From contig CATIUR010000001.1 in the NCBI GenBank assembly GCA_949592205.1, positions 46,393,001-46,457,000 of the forward strand: 64,000 nt of DNA. The letters run 5' to 3'. The notes beneath the pieces were generated by a model that saw only the letters and a program-made list of their open reading frames with translations, did not search any database and had not been told where the DNA came from. Position 1 is the stretch's first letter. Each line of letters opens with the position of its first letter. The position numbers were made by a program, and so were the translations under genes. Positions 46,518-57,943 of the stretch are shown piece after piece. The DNA is from Helichrysum umbraculigerum. Taxonomy: Eukaryota; Streptophyta; Magnoliopsida; Asterales; Asteraceae.

Positions 46518-47564
46518 GTAATTCTTGACCTACTTTTGTGATTTTCATGAAACTTTAAAAATTAGGGCTTGTAACTCATTTTCATAGATTTCATGGTTAA
46601 AAGTTGCAATCTTTAGTGTTATTTCATGCTTATCTTGATGCTTAACATGATTACAAGCTTAATCTAGTGATTTGTTGGCTTGATTGCAAGATTGGGAATT
46701 AAAGTGTTGACTTTTTGATGAACTATGGCTAGTTTGACTTTTTGGTTGATTAATTGCTTATGTTGACTTTTGTTGATTGAGTTATGCTTAAATGTGATAG
46801 GTTAACACGTTTTGATTGATCATTTGCGATTAGAAAATGGTTAAGCTAGTTTTTGGTAATTAAAGTAAGCTCATTTTTAATAAAATCATCATAAACATTA
46901 TTTTTACTTAAAACTTTTATTTTTAAAACCATGTTTATGACTTTTCTAAACTTAAAAAGCTTACAAAATTATCAAAACAAGTTTCGGTTCATTTAATCAT
47001 TTTTAAGTTTATCACTTTAATTAATAAAGTGTATGACTTTGAAATGAAACCAACAAAAATGCCATTTTCTAAAAAATACCATTTTGTCAAATAAGTTTAC
47101 TTCCATTCTTTGCTTGAAATCATGTAAAATACGGCTTTATGTCTTTTGGAAATTGCGGAAAGTTGGATTGCATATTTAATTGGTAATATGCCCTTTTATG
47201 ATTAATTGATTTACTAGAGGTAACTATATGACCTTGGACTTAATCTCATTTAGATTGATTAACCATGAACATGAAGTATTTAAGTTTTTAGTGCTTGGGA
47301 TAATTAAGTTAGGTACCTTGTTGACTTGCTTTAATTATGCTAGGAACTTGAAGCTTTGTGCCACTTACCCTTATTTAGACATAAGTTGATAAAAGTTTTT
47401 GGATTTGTGATTGGTTGCGGTTAGGTTTAGCAATTTTAAAATTTCTGGATATGCCCATTTCTAAAGCCTACATTTCCAATTTTTTCTGAAAATTTGGAAG
47501 TACTTTAGCATATCCATTAATATATCACTATTATGGCCTAATCTTTTCTTGTCTTTTATCACAG
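46518..47564 (+). other. Probable 5'-UTR intron of the ATHILA-ORF1-like gene
   Basis: Donor TTTAAG/GTAATTC at 46517/46518; acceptor CTTTTATCACAG ending at 47564, directly before ATGG at 47565. The 1047-bp interior is AT/T-rich like plant introns and has no ORF. Confidence 0.6.
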
Positions 47565-49293
47565 ATGGAAAATTGCCCACCTTCACTCAGCTACTTGGCC
47601 AAATCTTCAAAGAATAGGTCACTCATTCGCCAGTGGTTGCAGCGACCGATAGGCAGTAATCGGTATGTGGTATGGAAAGACATGATTAAGCTAGGGATCA
47701 GGGATGAGTTGAAGAGTTTGTTGATGTATGAGACCGATGGTCAAGTGAACAATGCCTTTCTCCGTCTCTTTAGATATAGATGAGTATGCATACCGAGAAG
47801 TAGTGACAGAGTTCATGATGACTTACCAGCTGAACCCAAAGATGAGCGTATCCGACAAAAGAAAGATTTCATTCAGGTTTCAGGAACAGATTCATCATAT
47901 CTCAGTTGCCGACTTGGGAGTGTATCTTGGTTTATATACAGAATCTCAGGTCAACTCTGCATGGTTCAGGAACAGTGTTCAAGACATCTCCAGCCTACCA
48001 AACAGGAACCATAAGGATATTTGGATGGATTTAGCAGGATCAAACTTTAGGAGCTGTGTTAAGTCATCCACTTTCATCAAGCCGGTTCATCACATCCTTC
48101 ACAAGTTACTAGTATGTTCTATATTTGGAAAGAAGGAAGGTGGTGCTGTGAGTGCCGAAGAGTTGAAGTTCATGGAAGCAATCATAGGAGGAAAGAATCT
48201 GAATGTTGCTTTCTTAATCGCTGAGAGACTTGGAGCTGAGACAGACATGGATAGGCACATGTTCATGGGGTCGATTATTACTAGATTGCTTTATAGTATG
48301 GGATTGTTGACTGAGGCCCATACTGAGGAGTTTACTGTTTGTTCTCGTTCTTTGCCATTCAACTTGGACTACTGCAAGTTGATCCATCTTGTTGAGGTAG
48401 ATGAGCAGAGACAATGCCTATGGAAGAACACCAAACAGATCATTCCAGGATGTCGTCTCCCTGGGAAGCGTGTTAGAGGATCCTCACCTGTTGCAGATAC
48501 TGAGGATGGCCCATCTGATAGAGCCCGAGCACCTACTACTCATGCTAGTGTCCCGCATAGAGGAGCTGAGACAGCCGAGCCACCAGCTCAGGCTACTGTT
48601 CACTACACAGATCCAGTGACCTCGCTGACACAGTATTATCTTTTGCATGCTCTTCAGGTTAGCCGTTCCCATCAGCTGTTGATTTCCAGGAAACTTGGTA
48701 TTCCTGACCCAGAGCCTTACTTGTACCGATGCGGCCCACCACCACCAGCCATAGCACCACCACATACATCCATCCCATCACATACCACCCATACACCATC
48801 TCCCGCTGTTCGGACCACACCAGTACCAGAGCAGGTCCAGTCAGTTGAGACCGAGATACCGGTAGTTCAGCCAGTGATTTCTGCACATGTGATTTCTCAT
48901 CCTGCCCAGCCAGTCGCCAGTGGATCTTACCGTGCTGACACAGTCTACTTGGGCACTGATGCTGTATCTTTTGACACTTCCAGGATGCTATTAAACTTGG
49001 GACCGATCTCTTCCTCAGCTGTACTGACAGAGACTATGCTACGCCAGGCTTACATGACCTTACTAGAGCAGGCAGGGGTTACTTCGGCTATTTTGTTAGA
49101 GTGAGGCTACACTGATCCGATGAGACTGCCAGCAGCTACCCTCAGAGACATATTGATTCAGCTCAAACTGATCAATGCTGAAGAACAGGGACAGAGAGTA
49201 TCTAGTGGCCAGCAGTCAGTCGTAGGACCATCTACAGCACCAGCTCCTACTCAGCATACTGATGCGCCTGACCAGGGATCCCCAGCCTCATAG
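47565..49293 (+). pseudogene. ATHILA ORF1-like gene of element C (frameshift plus stop)
   Basis: Starts MENCPPSLSYLAKSS and runs in one frame to NNAFLRLF. A one-base insertion near 47772 shifts it to the frame continuing DIDEYAYREVVTEFMM, open to a TGA at 49102-49104, then open again in frame to 49293 (ending QGSPAS). The segment YVVWKDMIKLGIRDELKSL, FRLF, YREVVTEF, ISFRFQEQ, DLGVYLGLY matches what I remember of the Arabidopsis retrotransposon ORF-1 (ATHILA) family, an env-position protein of unknown function. The C-terminal third is Pro/Thr/Ser-rich. The ATG follows directly on the splice acceptor. No clear membrane segment is seen. Confidence 0.7.
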
Positions 49294-51785
49294 TTCTACT
49301 CCATTTGCATCATCTGACTTTGGTTTCAGACATTATTATTATTATTATCTTGTGTTTGTTTGGCTACTGTTAAACCTTACTTTTGGAACTTATTTGTATC
49401 AGCCACTAGTTGGTTGATCACTCTATCCGTATTTACATTATGCTTTTACTCATTATGTTTTATTTTCTTTCTGTTTAATAAGTAGAAATGTTGTGATGTA
49501 TGAACGTGGAAAAAGGCGAGATGACGCACTTTCAAGAAGAAAATCCGTGAAGTCACAAGGCAACCCGAACCAGTTTTTAATATTTGCAGACTGAGGAACA
49601 TTCAAACATCTCATGGAGGGGCCTCGTTCTTCTCAAAACTTCCTTGTATCCAAGCACTTCAAAGAACTAAGTGTGGGATCACTCCCCACACCGCAAACAC
49701 TTATCAAAATCACTCCAACTTCTTCAAAACCTAAAGTATGGATTCTACACCATAAGGACCCCACTTAAAAGAATTGAAGTTGATTTCTGATAACATTGGA
49801 TACATGACACCGGATAACCCCGTATGAAGCTTGATGTCCTTCAAGAAGAATGCAGAAGAAAGCTCACTTCGACTCTCTCTCCTGCAAAATTTCACATGCT
49901 TCAAAATGTTATACATGACACCGGATAACCCAATTGAAGCATATTGACCTTCAAGAAGAATGTAGAAGAAGGCTCGCTTCGACTCTCTCTTTCCTGCAAC
50001 ATTTCATAAGCTGCAAAACTTTCAAGCATTATCTGGGGAGTTTCTTAACCTTCTATCCATTTCATGATCACATATATTCTGTCTCGTTAGCTTGTTATAT
50101 TCTATACCCTATCCTGAGCTTATCACTAAGTGTGGGATTCAAACCCAAATTTAACACTTAAGAAACATTTTCTTACATGTTCAAACTCTAAGTGTGGGAT
50201 TTTACCTCCAGTAAACACTCAACTCAAGAGAACATTAGGGACAATGTTCCTCTAAGTGTGGGATAGCAAGGTATAGAATACCTTGGATAATTTTTAGGCG
50301 ATTTTTATGTCCAAAATAGCATTACTCAGAAAATGTTTTCCCAAATAACGAATTTTTCAAACAAATTTTTTTCAAAAAATTTAAAATTATGAGTTAAATT
50401 ATGAAACTAAACTCTAAGTTTTCGAGTTAAATACTTTCGAAAAGAATCATTCTCGAAATATGAGTAAGATATTTTGGAATATAGGGAAAATAAGGTAGAA
50501 ATTTCTCGAGCAAGAAACAATAATCTGAAAGGAGCATGGCTAGGCACATACAACCCTATTTTGTAGTGAGGTATCTTGAGCCTAAAAGCATTCATCTTTA
50601 ATGCTTCACTTTCATTTCTTGTGTGTGCCGATGCTTGCATCTCTGAATTAGAACTTGCTCCAGACATACGTTTCAAGACCACATTGGTGTGTACCGTACG
50701 CGGTATAGGTGCAGCTAGATGACCTTGACATTCCTTAGGATTTAAACCCAATTTTTACATATCTCTTCAAGCCCAAAACCCTTCCGATACTTACTTTCAG
50801 TATCGATGATCCGCCTAGTAAACCCTGTTGAGCCTAAACCTTTCATTTCTTAAAAAACCCTCGTACAAAACCCCTACTCACTCAAAATTCCCAAAACCTT
50901 ATCTTAGAATTTCTAAGGTCGTGAAAAACATCTTTTGGAACATCCTCTTCAATTATGCTCTAAAAGTATTCCTCTTCTGTGTACTCTAAAAAGTCAAAGT
51001 GCGAAAAAATTGGCACAACAAAAGGAATTGAGGTTCAAGATCAAAGATCATAGTTCCGAAAAGGATTTCTGAAAGGATCAACATAAAATATCCTTAGAAA
51101 TTCTCTGGCAAAGAAGTTCTGAAGAAGAAAAGAAAAATAAAAAGTAGAAAAATCAAGAAAAGAAAAAAGAAACAGTTCCACCAAATAAAGCTGATTGCTT
51201 CAAGTATCACCTTCTCAAGAAAAATTCGATAGAAGACGAGCAGCTACAAAATCCTCCGTTCCGTTCTGAAATAAAGTTTTTCACTATCTTTGAGTTTTAA
51301 GATAAGTCAAACCCTTACAACCAAACATATACCACTACCCATACCCTTAAACCTCACCAAACACTACCACCCGTTGAATGTCTTGAGATAGTTAGCACCG
51401 TCCTCACCTAAGTGGTGCAGATCCGATTCTCGACCAAGCTTATGACGATGAGTGCTGCATGACTGGCTTATTTGAGCGATTTCAATTGTTCTAGATTGTT
51501 AGGAAACCCGATACACTTTGAGTGAATTGAGTGACCACCTATAGTGAGATCGCCTAGTCATGTGTACTCCAAGATCACGAGAATTGGTAGTATGCTTGAT
51601 GATAATTGCTTCTTGCTTCTGAAAGGATCATCTTATCATTTCCCTTATTCTTAAACAGTCTTAGTCATATTAGAAGTGGTATCATTTTGAAATTATTTTG
51701 ACTCACCCCCTTAAAAACCTCATTTTAAATGTTTTTCTAACTGAGTGTTGCCTGAGGACAAGCAACGCCTAAGTGTGGGATAACT
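49294..51785 (+). other. Element C 3' non-coding region
   Basis: Five CTAAGTGTGGGAT motifs at 49667, 50126, 50188, 50252 and 51769; the last, followed by AACT, adjoins the LTR as polypurine tract. A tandem duplication of about 113 bp lies at 49800-50025. Much of 50100-51785 matches A and B in reverse orientation. No ORF supported. Confidence 0.75.
49800..50025 (+). repeat. ~113-bp tandem duplication
   Basis: Two diverged copies, each starting ATACATGACACCGGATAACC and containing CTTCAAGAAGAATG and CTTCGACTCTCTCT, at 49800-49912 and 49913-50025. Confidence 0.8.
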
Positions 51786-54157
51786 TGATGTGACTCAAAT
51801 AGTCATGTTTTTAAGGGCAATATTCGGCACTTTTTGGACGTAACTTTAGTGAAAACATTCCAAAATGATCATTATTTACTAAATTTCACTAAAGTGGTCT
51901 AAATATAGGCGTTGCTACAAAAATCACCTAAAACGTCCAAATAACAAACAAATCAGGACGAATAAACGTGTACAAAATCACCCGGCCTCATTTACCTTAT
52001 ATAGATCACATTCTAACTTCATCATATGATAAAACAGGTAAAATCGAGACGGGAAAATCAAGAATCATGCAAATCGGATAAAGAACGGAGAAGATTGAGC
52101 AGTATCAGACCCTATAAAGTCATTTCGGCTATGCTTGATCTATACACATCCAATTTCAGTGAAGTTGGTATCATTAGAAGCGTAACGGAATTACGAAACC
52201 ACAGGCGAAAGAATCGGGTCAAACGGACGCATAACGAAGGAGATACGCGCGTTTTAAGCAACGAACGAAATCAGACGAACACCGTATACGGCCCTGGGAA
52301 CCGTATACGGCCCCACAGAGACCGTATACGGCCTACCTAACACCGTATACGGCCCTACCAAGGCCGTATATGGCCCCCTGTACCCTGTATCGTGCATCGT
52401 TTGCTTGTACGTGCTGTTTCGCGAGTTGTACGGCTGATTTTTGAGCTTTGCCTATAAATAGGGGATCACTCCTCCTCATTTTACACACCTCAACACATTC
52501 ACACATTTCTCATTCTCTCACTTTTCTCATTTCTCTCTTTTCTTTCACTTTCTCGTTCTAACTTTCTCTCTCTAGCACTACTCTTAGGAGTTAGAGGAGA
52601 AAGGTTAGGGTTGAGCTTACGGTTCGAGTCTAGAGGAAGTTTTAGCTTGGTAATCTTGTTGTAACGAGTTTTTCAAGTTCAGACTATTTGTAATCCTCAG
52701 TATTACGCTGCTGTATTCCCGGTGATATCTAAACTTTACTTACTGTTATAATGCTTGTGCTTTATGTTATTTCAGTTTGTATTCTGCATATTGCTATGTT
52801 TATAGAGTAGTTTAATATTGTGATTGTTGAAATGTAGATATTAGGAGTAGGGATGATGTTAAATTAATGTTTCATATATACGATTGGAAATTGTTATGCT
52901 GTGTATCTGGTTAAGTTTATCCTGAATATAGATCTAGTCTCTCATCACCCTTTCCAGACTTTCACGTGACTGTTGCCCTAGGATAGGATCTGATCAACCC
53001 TAATACTATGAATATACAGTTATCTCCAGTTACAGTATGAAACTATGAACTTTCCTTTAAAAGGCACGGTACTTCGTATAGCGTTGGAAACACCTCGTGT
53101 GGAGTACAAATACGTGGAAGCTAAGGAAATGTCATGGATTGTTTCATCGTGAATTACCTAGAAGTGATCCTTCTAGAACTGTGGTCTAGGAATCAAAGCT
53201 GTGGAAATGCTTGTTGCACTGTACACCGTTAGTACACCTAAGATCTGGAACACTGTGGAAATGTTTAAATGCCCAGTACACCGTCAGTACATCTAGGGCT
53301 TGGAACACTGTGGAAATGCCTAATTGCCCTGTACACCGTGATTATTCCTACGGATGAACGCCTGACTGTAAAGGAGGGTCTATATTTATGATGGTTAAGT
53401 ATGTGCTTCAATAGAAACAATACAGGGTAGTGTCAATCATATACCTAGACATGCAAAACCCTAATCACACCAATAGTTTAACATACACAGGATACAATCA
53501 GTATTTTCTATAATGAAAGTAAATAGACGATTAGGTGTTAAGAAAGGTCAGTAAATACAATTGCGGTCTGTTGCCTTATGCCTGATCCCTAGAACATTTA
53601 GGGTGACTTTGTCTTAGTTAAGCAAAGGCTCATGAGGGTTTTGAAAACAGCCTGATCTGATCATAATCATGATAACCTAGGATTCCAGTGACATATGTTT
53701 CTAGGGTTTCACCTGAACGTAGGGTCCTAGTGTTTACACCGAAAGTATGTCTACTCTTTATTCGGTGAATCTCCAATCAATTTTATAATGAACATCATCC
53801 CGAAACCCTAGTATCCAAGTTTCAGCAATCACATCTCTACCTGTCTGCTTAAACCCTAATTTCATTTCTCGTTATTTACTTTTCTGCATTTAGGATAATT
53901 AGAAAACCAAATCAATCCAAAATCTATCTACCTACCCCCATCCTAATTGCGACCATAATCTTTGGTGACCCGCTTTATTTCAATTCGCTCCGATTTAAGA
54001 ACGACCTCAAGTTATACTTACTGCTTGCTCCCAAGGTAGGTAGTACTTATAGTTTGAGCCCCAGCTCATATAAATTTAAAACTCACTATCCGCCGCTTCT
54101 GTTGCTGTTGGAACAACGACCGGAGTCAAATCCGACCGACCGATAGGGGTGACGACA
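51786..54157 (+). repeat. 3' LTR of element C
   Basis: 2372 bp, near identical to the 5' LTR. A ~15-bp insertion around 52553 accounts for the length difference. Palindrome array at 52282-52373. Followed by the target copy TATCA. Confidence 0.94.
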
Positions 54158-54208
54158 TATCACTAAAGAGAAAGTTCGTCGGGACGCCTCAGAATCTTAC
54201 GATTAACT

Positions 54209-54226
54209 TCCCCGGCAGCGGCGCCA
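54209..54226 (-). promoter_or_regulatory. Primer binding site of element B (tRNA-Asp-like)
   Basis: Minus strand TGGCGCCGCTGCCGGGGA, identical to that of A, six bases from the LTR. The B leader resumes at 54163 after C. Confidence 0.87.
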
Positions 54227-54232
54227 AAAACT

Positions 54233-56797
54233 TGACTCGCCACCAACCGTCACGCGTCGTCAACGCGACCGTATGGCAGCACGTCGGTGTGGAAGTTTTA
54301 AAATTTATATTTTGCTGGGGACCTAAGTTCTACTAGAGCTGTATAGCTGAAGTATGACCTAGGGTCGTTCGGAAGAGTTAACCGTATTGTGAAACGACTT
54401 GTCGGGACGAAAGTTCAAATTAGCGATGGTTTGAAAATAGTTTTGAGTGGGGGTTTTATACTTAGGTCCGTAATAAAAATTAAAAACTAATTAAAGCAGT
54501 AAATAAAAACAGTAGGCTGAATCAGTATAGGGGACTTGTGTTTGTTATGACTTCGTTAGCCTTTACGTGGGGTGATGCTGTATTGGGTTTTTATATTTGA
54601 AAACGTCTTTTAAGATTTGTGTCTTGCGTTCACGTAGATACCTTGTGGTGTAAACACTAGTACCCTACTGATCAGATAAACCAACCAGTATGTCACTGAG
54701 TACTAGGCTGTCAAGATTCTGATCAGATCGGACTGTCTTGAAACCCCCCTCACCGTCTCTTATGATGAGACCAAGTGACCCTCCAGATGGGGTGCAGGAA
54801 TAAGGCGACAGTTCGCAATTTATCCACTGATCTTTCTTAACACGGACAAAGATATCTAAGCTAGGCGAGGCATTTAAGATTTAAGACAGGTGGTGACTGA
54901 TTAACATATACATTAATGGTTGTGATTGAGTTCAGAGATATTCGGCTGTGATACAGTCTTCAACCAACAGAGCTTTTCACAGTTACATAGTGTATTCACT
55001 CGTATTACGGTCTTTCCTGGATCACAGACTTAGCCAGGATGTAACACAGTATACAGCCTTCGACCTTTCCATAGTTTGTACGTGTTTGTATTCCACCATA
55101 GGTGTTTCCAACGTTAAACCGGATACTCAGTCGTATTAGGGCTTTAACTGGGCTACATACTTTACAGCCATCTGAACTCAATATATCTAAGCTTGTATTA
55201 CAGTAAACCATCTATGATAGCTAAACAACCCGTTCACTTTATAATCCCAAACCAATAAATCCCTGATTGATTCACAGTGTACTATACGATAGGTAGACAG
55301 TATTTCCATTGCTTCAAAATCAGACCATGTTATTTTCAGAAAACATAGATAGGTAGTGACCGTTTGACTAAGGGTCGCGAGTCCTTGACATAAAGGTTCT
55401 AACCACGTTTATTGGAGGAAATGCGTTAGTTTAGTTTAAAATCATAAATGTATAGTTAACAGTGCACCGGTTTTCAATATTTAACAATTGGGATCATTAT
55501 TCCACAACGGATTGTGCCCACGACTTTCATAGCTTCCACGTTCCGTACTACACACATTCGTGATGTTTCCGGCGCTATACAAATGAAAGCCGTATAACGT
55601 TACATCTGTTGTTTCATAACGATGTTATCCCAATTGTATCTAAAGTAGCATCACCCAAAGTATTAACAAGCTAACTATATCATAACAAACACAATAGCTA
55701 ATCTACTCACTAATCATGGCAATGTATCCTAAATCAAACATAATAATAGCATGCAACATTATGAAAGATAAGGATAGAAATAACCGAAAGTAATGCGTAG
55801 ATTGAATAGCAGTTGAAAGGTTACACGGACAGAGCTCCGAAATATCTTGAGCAATATTACAAAGGAGATCCTCCAAGAGTTCCAACTCTATTACAAAAGT
55901 TACCCTACTAATCCTCCTCTAACCCCTAAGAGTAGTGCTAGAGAGAGGACGCTAATTTCCTACTAATTCTCCTCTAACTCCTAAGAGTAGTGCTAGAGAG
56001 AGAATGCTAACCTAATTCTAGAGAGAGAATGAGAATGAGATGAGAGGTGTGAGGTGTGGTGTGTTTGAAATGAACGAGGAGGCTTGGTATTTATAGGAGA
56101 ATTAGGTGAAGCTTGGTACAAGTCACAAAGCATGAAGAACAAGCACCAAAGCGCATACGGGGGGTACTGGACCAAGGGGGTCAAACGGCACCTTCCAAGC
56201 ACAAAGGCCCCGTATACAGAACCCTTAGGGCCGTATACGGTACCCTAGGGGCCGTATACGGTAGGGTAGTTCCCAGGGGGGGGGGGGTTGGGGCTTGGTT
56301 TGGCCTCCGCTTGTTTCTCGGTTGCTTGGTTCGTCTGTATCTTCTTCGTTTGGGCTCCGATTTGCTTGATTCTGGCGCCGTTGGCTTCGTTTTTCCGTTA
56401 CGCTTCTAATGACACTGAGTTTGCCAAATTTGGAAGTGTTTAACTTTTGCGTGTTCCGGATGACGATCGGCGAGCTTCTAGACTTGTATCTTCTTCGTCT
56501 TTCGTCCGTTTCTTCTGATTCTTTCACCTCCGGTCTTGGATTTCCCTATGGAATCATAAAATATGAATTAAGATCTACTTCCATAAGTAAATTAAGAAGG
56601 GAATATTTAAGGTGACATTATTTGCCTCGTTTTGCGTGATAAACGGATGTTTTTGGTGATTTTAACAGCAACGCCCATAATTAGACCACTTTGGTGATTT
56701 TAAGTAAATAATCGATGTTTTAAGATGATTTCACCAAATATAAGTCCAGTAAGTGCAGAACAATGTGCCTAAAAACATGACTTTTTAGGTCACATCA
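54233..56797 (-). repeat. 5' LTR of element B
   Basis: 2565 bp, plus-strand ends TGACTCGCC and TCACATCA. Near identical to 32664-35231, but with a G12 instead of a G15 run and one decayed palindrome. Small ORFs (for example 54948-55139 and 56113-56527) recur in both LTRs and are not genes. Confidence 0.93.
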
Positions 56798-56802
56798 AAG
56801 TC

Positions 56803-57352
56803 TTTAAAATCATAAGATTCCAAACTAATCAAACTACGTCGCTTTGTTATACTAAGGTATAGACCTGTCACCTCTGGTTTGATTGAAATGATTTTGCTTA
56901 ACTTGAATCAAATTATGTCATTTTTGTTGCATGAAAATGCAGACCTGTCACCAATGTCTCGATTCTTAAAAATGGATTTTATATACTTATTTTGAATATA
57001 AAAGTAATTGCATGATTAAGTTTAAGATTATATCATATGTGAAAATCATAAGTAGTATACATACTAATAATAAAGAAATATTCAAAAAATATAAGTATAG
57101 ATTGTTTAAAGTGGATAAATATATTATTAATCATTTATGAGCTATATATTGCATGAATAATAATAAAAAATTCTTATTTGTACAATATAGTTATCCATGT
57201 TAATTAAAATGTTTAAAGTTTTAACTTATGAAACAGATTTTTAATTCAGGTATTCTGATTCTTAAATATTAGTTTGATGGTTATCTAAGTTTTATGATGA
57301 AAATATATATGTATCTACTTGAGGACAAGCGGAACTTAAGTGTAGAGATATT
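56803..57352 (+). other. Element E 3' untranslated region, second part
   Basis: AT-rich continuation of E after B. It ends GAGGACAAGCGGAACTTAAG then TGTAGAGATATT (57321-57352), a decayed version of the Athila polypurine-tract context. Two blocks near 56865 and 56940 share AGACCTGTCACC. No ORF. Confidence 0.6.
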
Positions 57353-57772
57353 TGATAGCATCAAATAATACGTTATTTATTTAAGAATATTTCCCTATTT
57401 TTTATACATTTTTATTGCATTTATTTATATTTAGATACTGATTTCATTTATATTTGCAAAAAGGTATTTATAATAAAGAATCGAAGAAAAGGAACGAAAA
57501 TGGGCTCAAGAATGAAGAAAATGAAGTAAATATGAAGACCTCAAGCTAATTGGGCTTACATTGAAGTTAAAACCCGGAATTAAAGATAGGATGGGCTAAA
57601 GAAGAATTAAAATCGGAATTTAGAAGATTGGGTTTAGAAGAGTGAAACACCCCAAAACTTTTTTTTTTTTTTTTTTATTTACAAATTACCCTTTATACTG
57701 TCCCATAACTTTAATTATACATATAAACTTGACACTTAGCTTAAAACGTCATTTTTGGACATACTAAAAGGA

Positions 57773-57943
57773 CATGGCCATGGCGTTCATAGGACATGGC
57801 TATGACATCATGCTGATTCGTGAGGCTACTGTTTAAGAACATGGCCATGGCAATTATAGGACAAGGCCATGGCGTGGTGCTGAAAAGAAAACGAGGCTAC
57901 TGATTAAGGACATGGCCATGGCGATTATAGGACATGCCCATAG
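57773..57943. repeat. CATGGCCATGG palindrome array in solo LTR G
   Basis: Three pairs: 57773/57795, 57840/57862 and 57911/57933. Members of each pair are exactly 22 bp apart. The first member of each pair is a perfect CATGGCCATG palindrome, the second a decayed one. Confidence 0.78.

Larger units (their letters stand above)
41853..54157 (+). mobile_element. Element C: non-autonomous LTR element with two unusual genes
   Basis: 5' LTR 41853-44209, primer site 44216-44233, 489-aa ORF 44365-45834, internal promoter and intron, ATHILA-ORF1-like gene 47565-49293, 3' non-coding region, 3' LTR 51786-54157. Target duplication TATCA is exact (41848-41852 and 54158-54162). It lies between primer site and gag of element B. 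No gag, protease, RT or integrase is detectable. By eye the LTRs differ at about two dozen bases plus one ~15-bp indel near 42620/52553. Confidence 0.94.
32664..56797 (-). mobile_element. Element B: Athila-related gag-protease element lacking RT and integrase
   Basis: Minus strand: 5' LTR 54233-56797, primer site 54209-54226, gag-protease-novel domain 41685-37534, 3' non-coding region, 3' LTR 32664-35231. Target duplication AAGTC is exact (32659-32663 and 56798-56802). Without element C the length is about 11.8 kb. By eye the LTRs differ at only a few tens of positions in 2.57 kb. There is no room or sequence for RT, RNase H or integrase between protease and the 3' motif, so mobility needs help in trans. 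Confidence 0.93.

Noticed and set aside
47565..49293. Host gene captured by element C
   Set aside because: Gene-like promoter and intron made this attractive, but the protein matches my memory of the ATHILA ORF1 family, so a retrotransposon origin is more likely.
54948..56527. Several 60-100-aa ORFs in B's LTRs, also present at 33379-34961
   Set aside because: They repeat because the LTRs repeat; no coding signature and antisense pairs are equally open.
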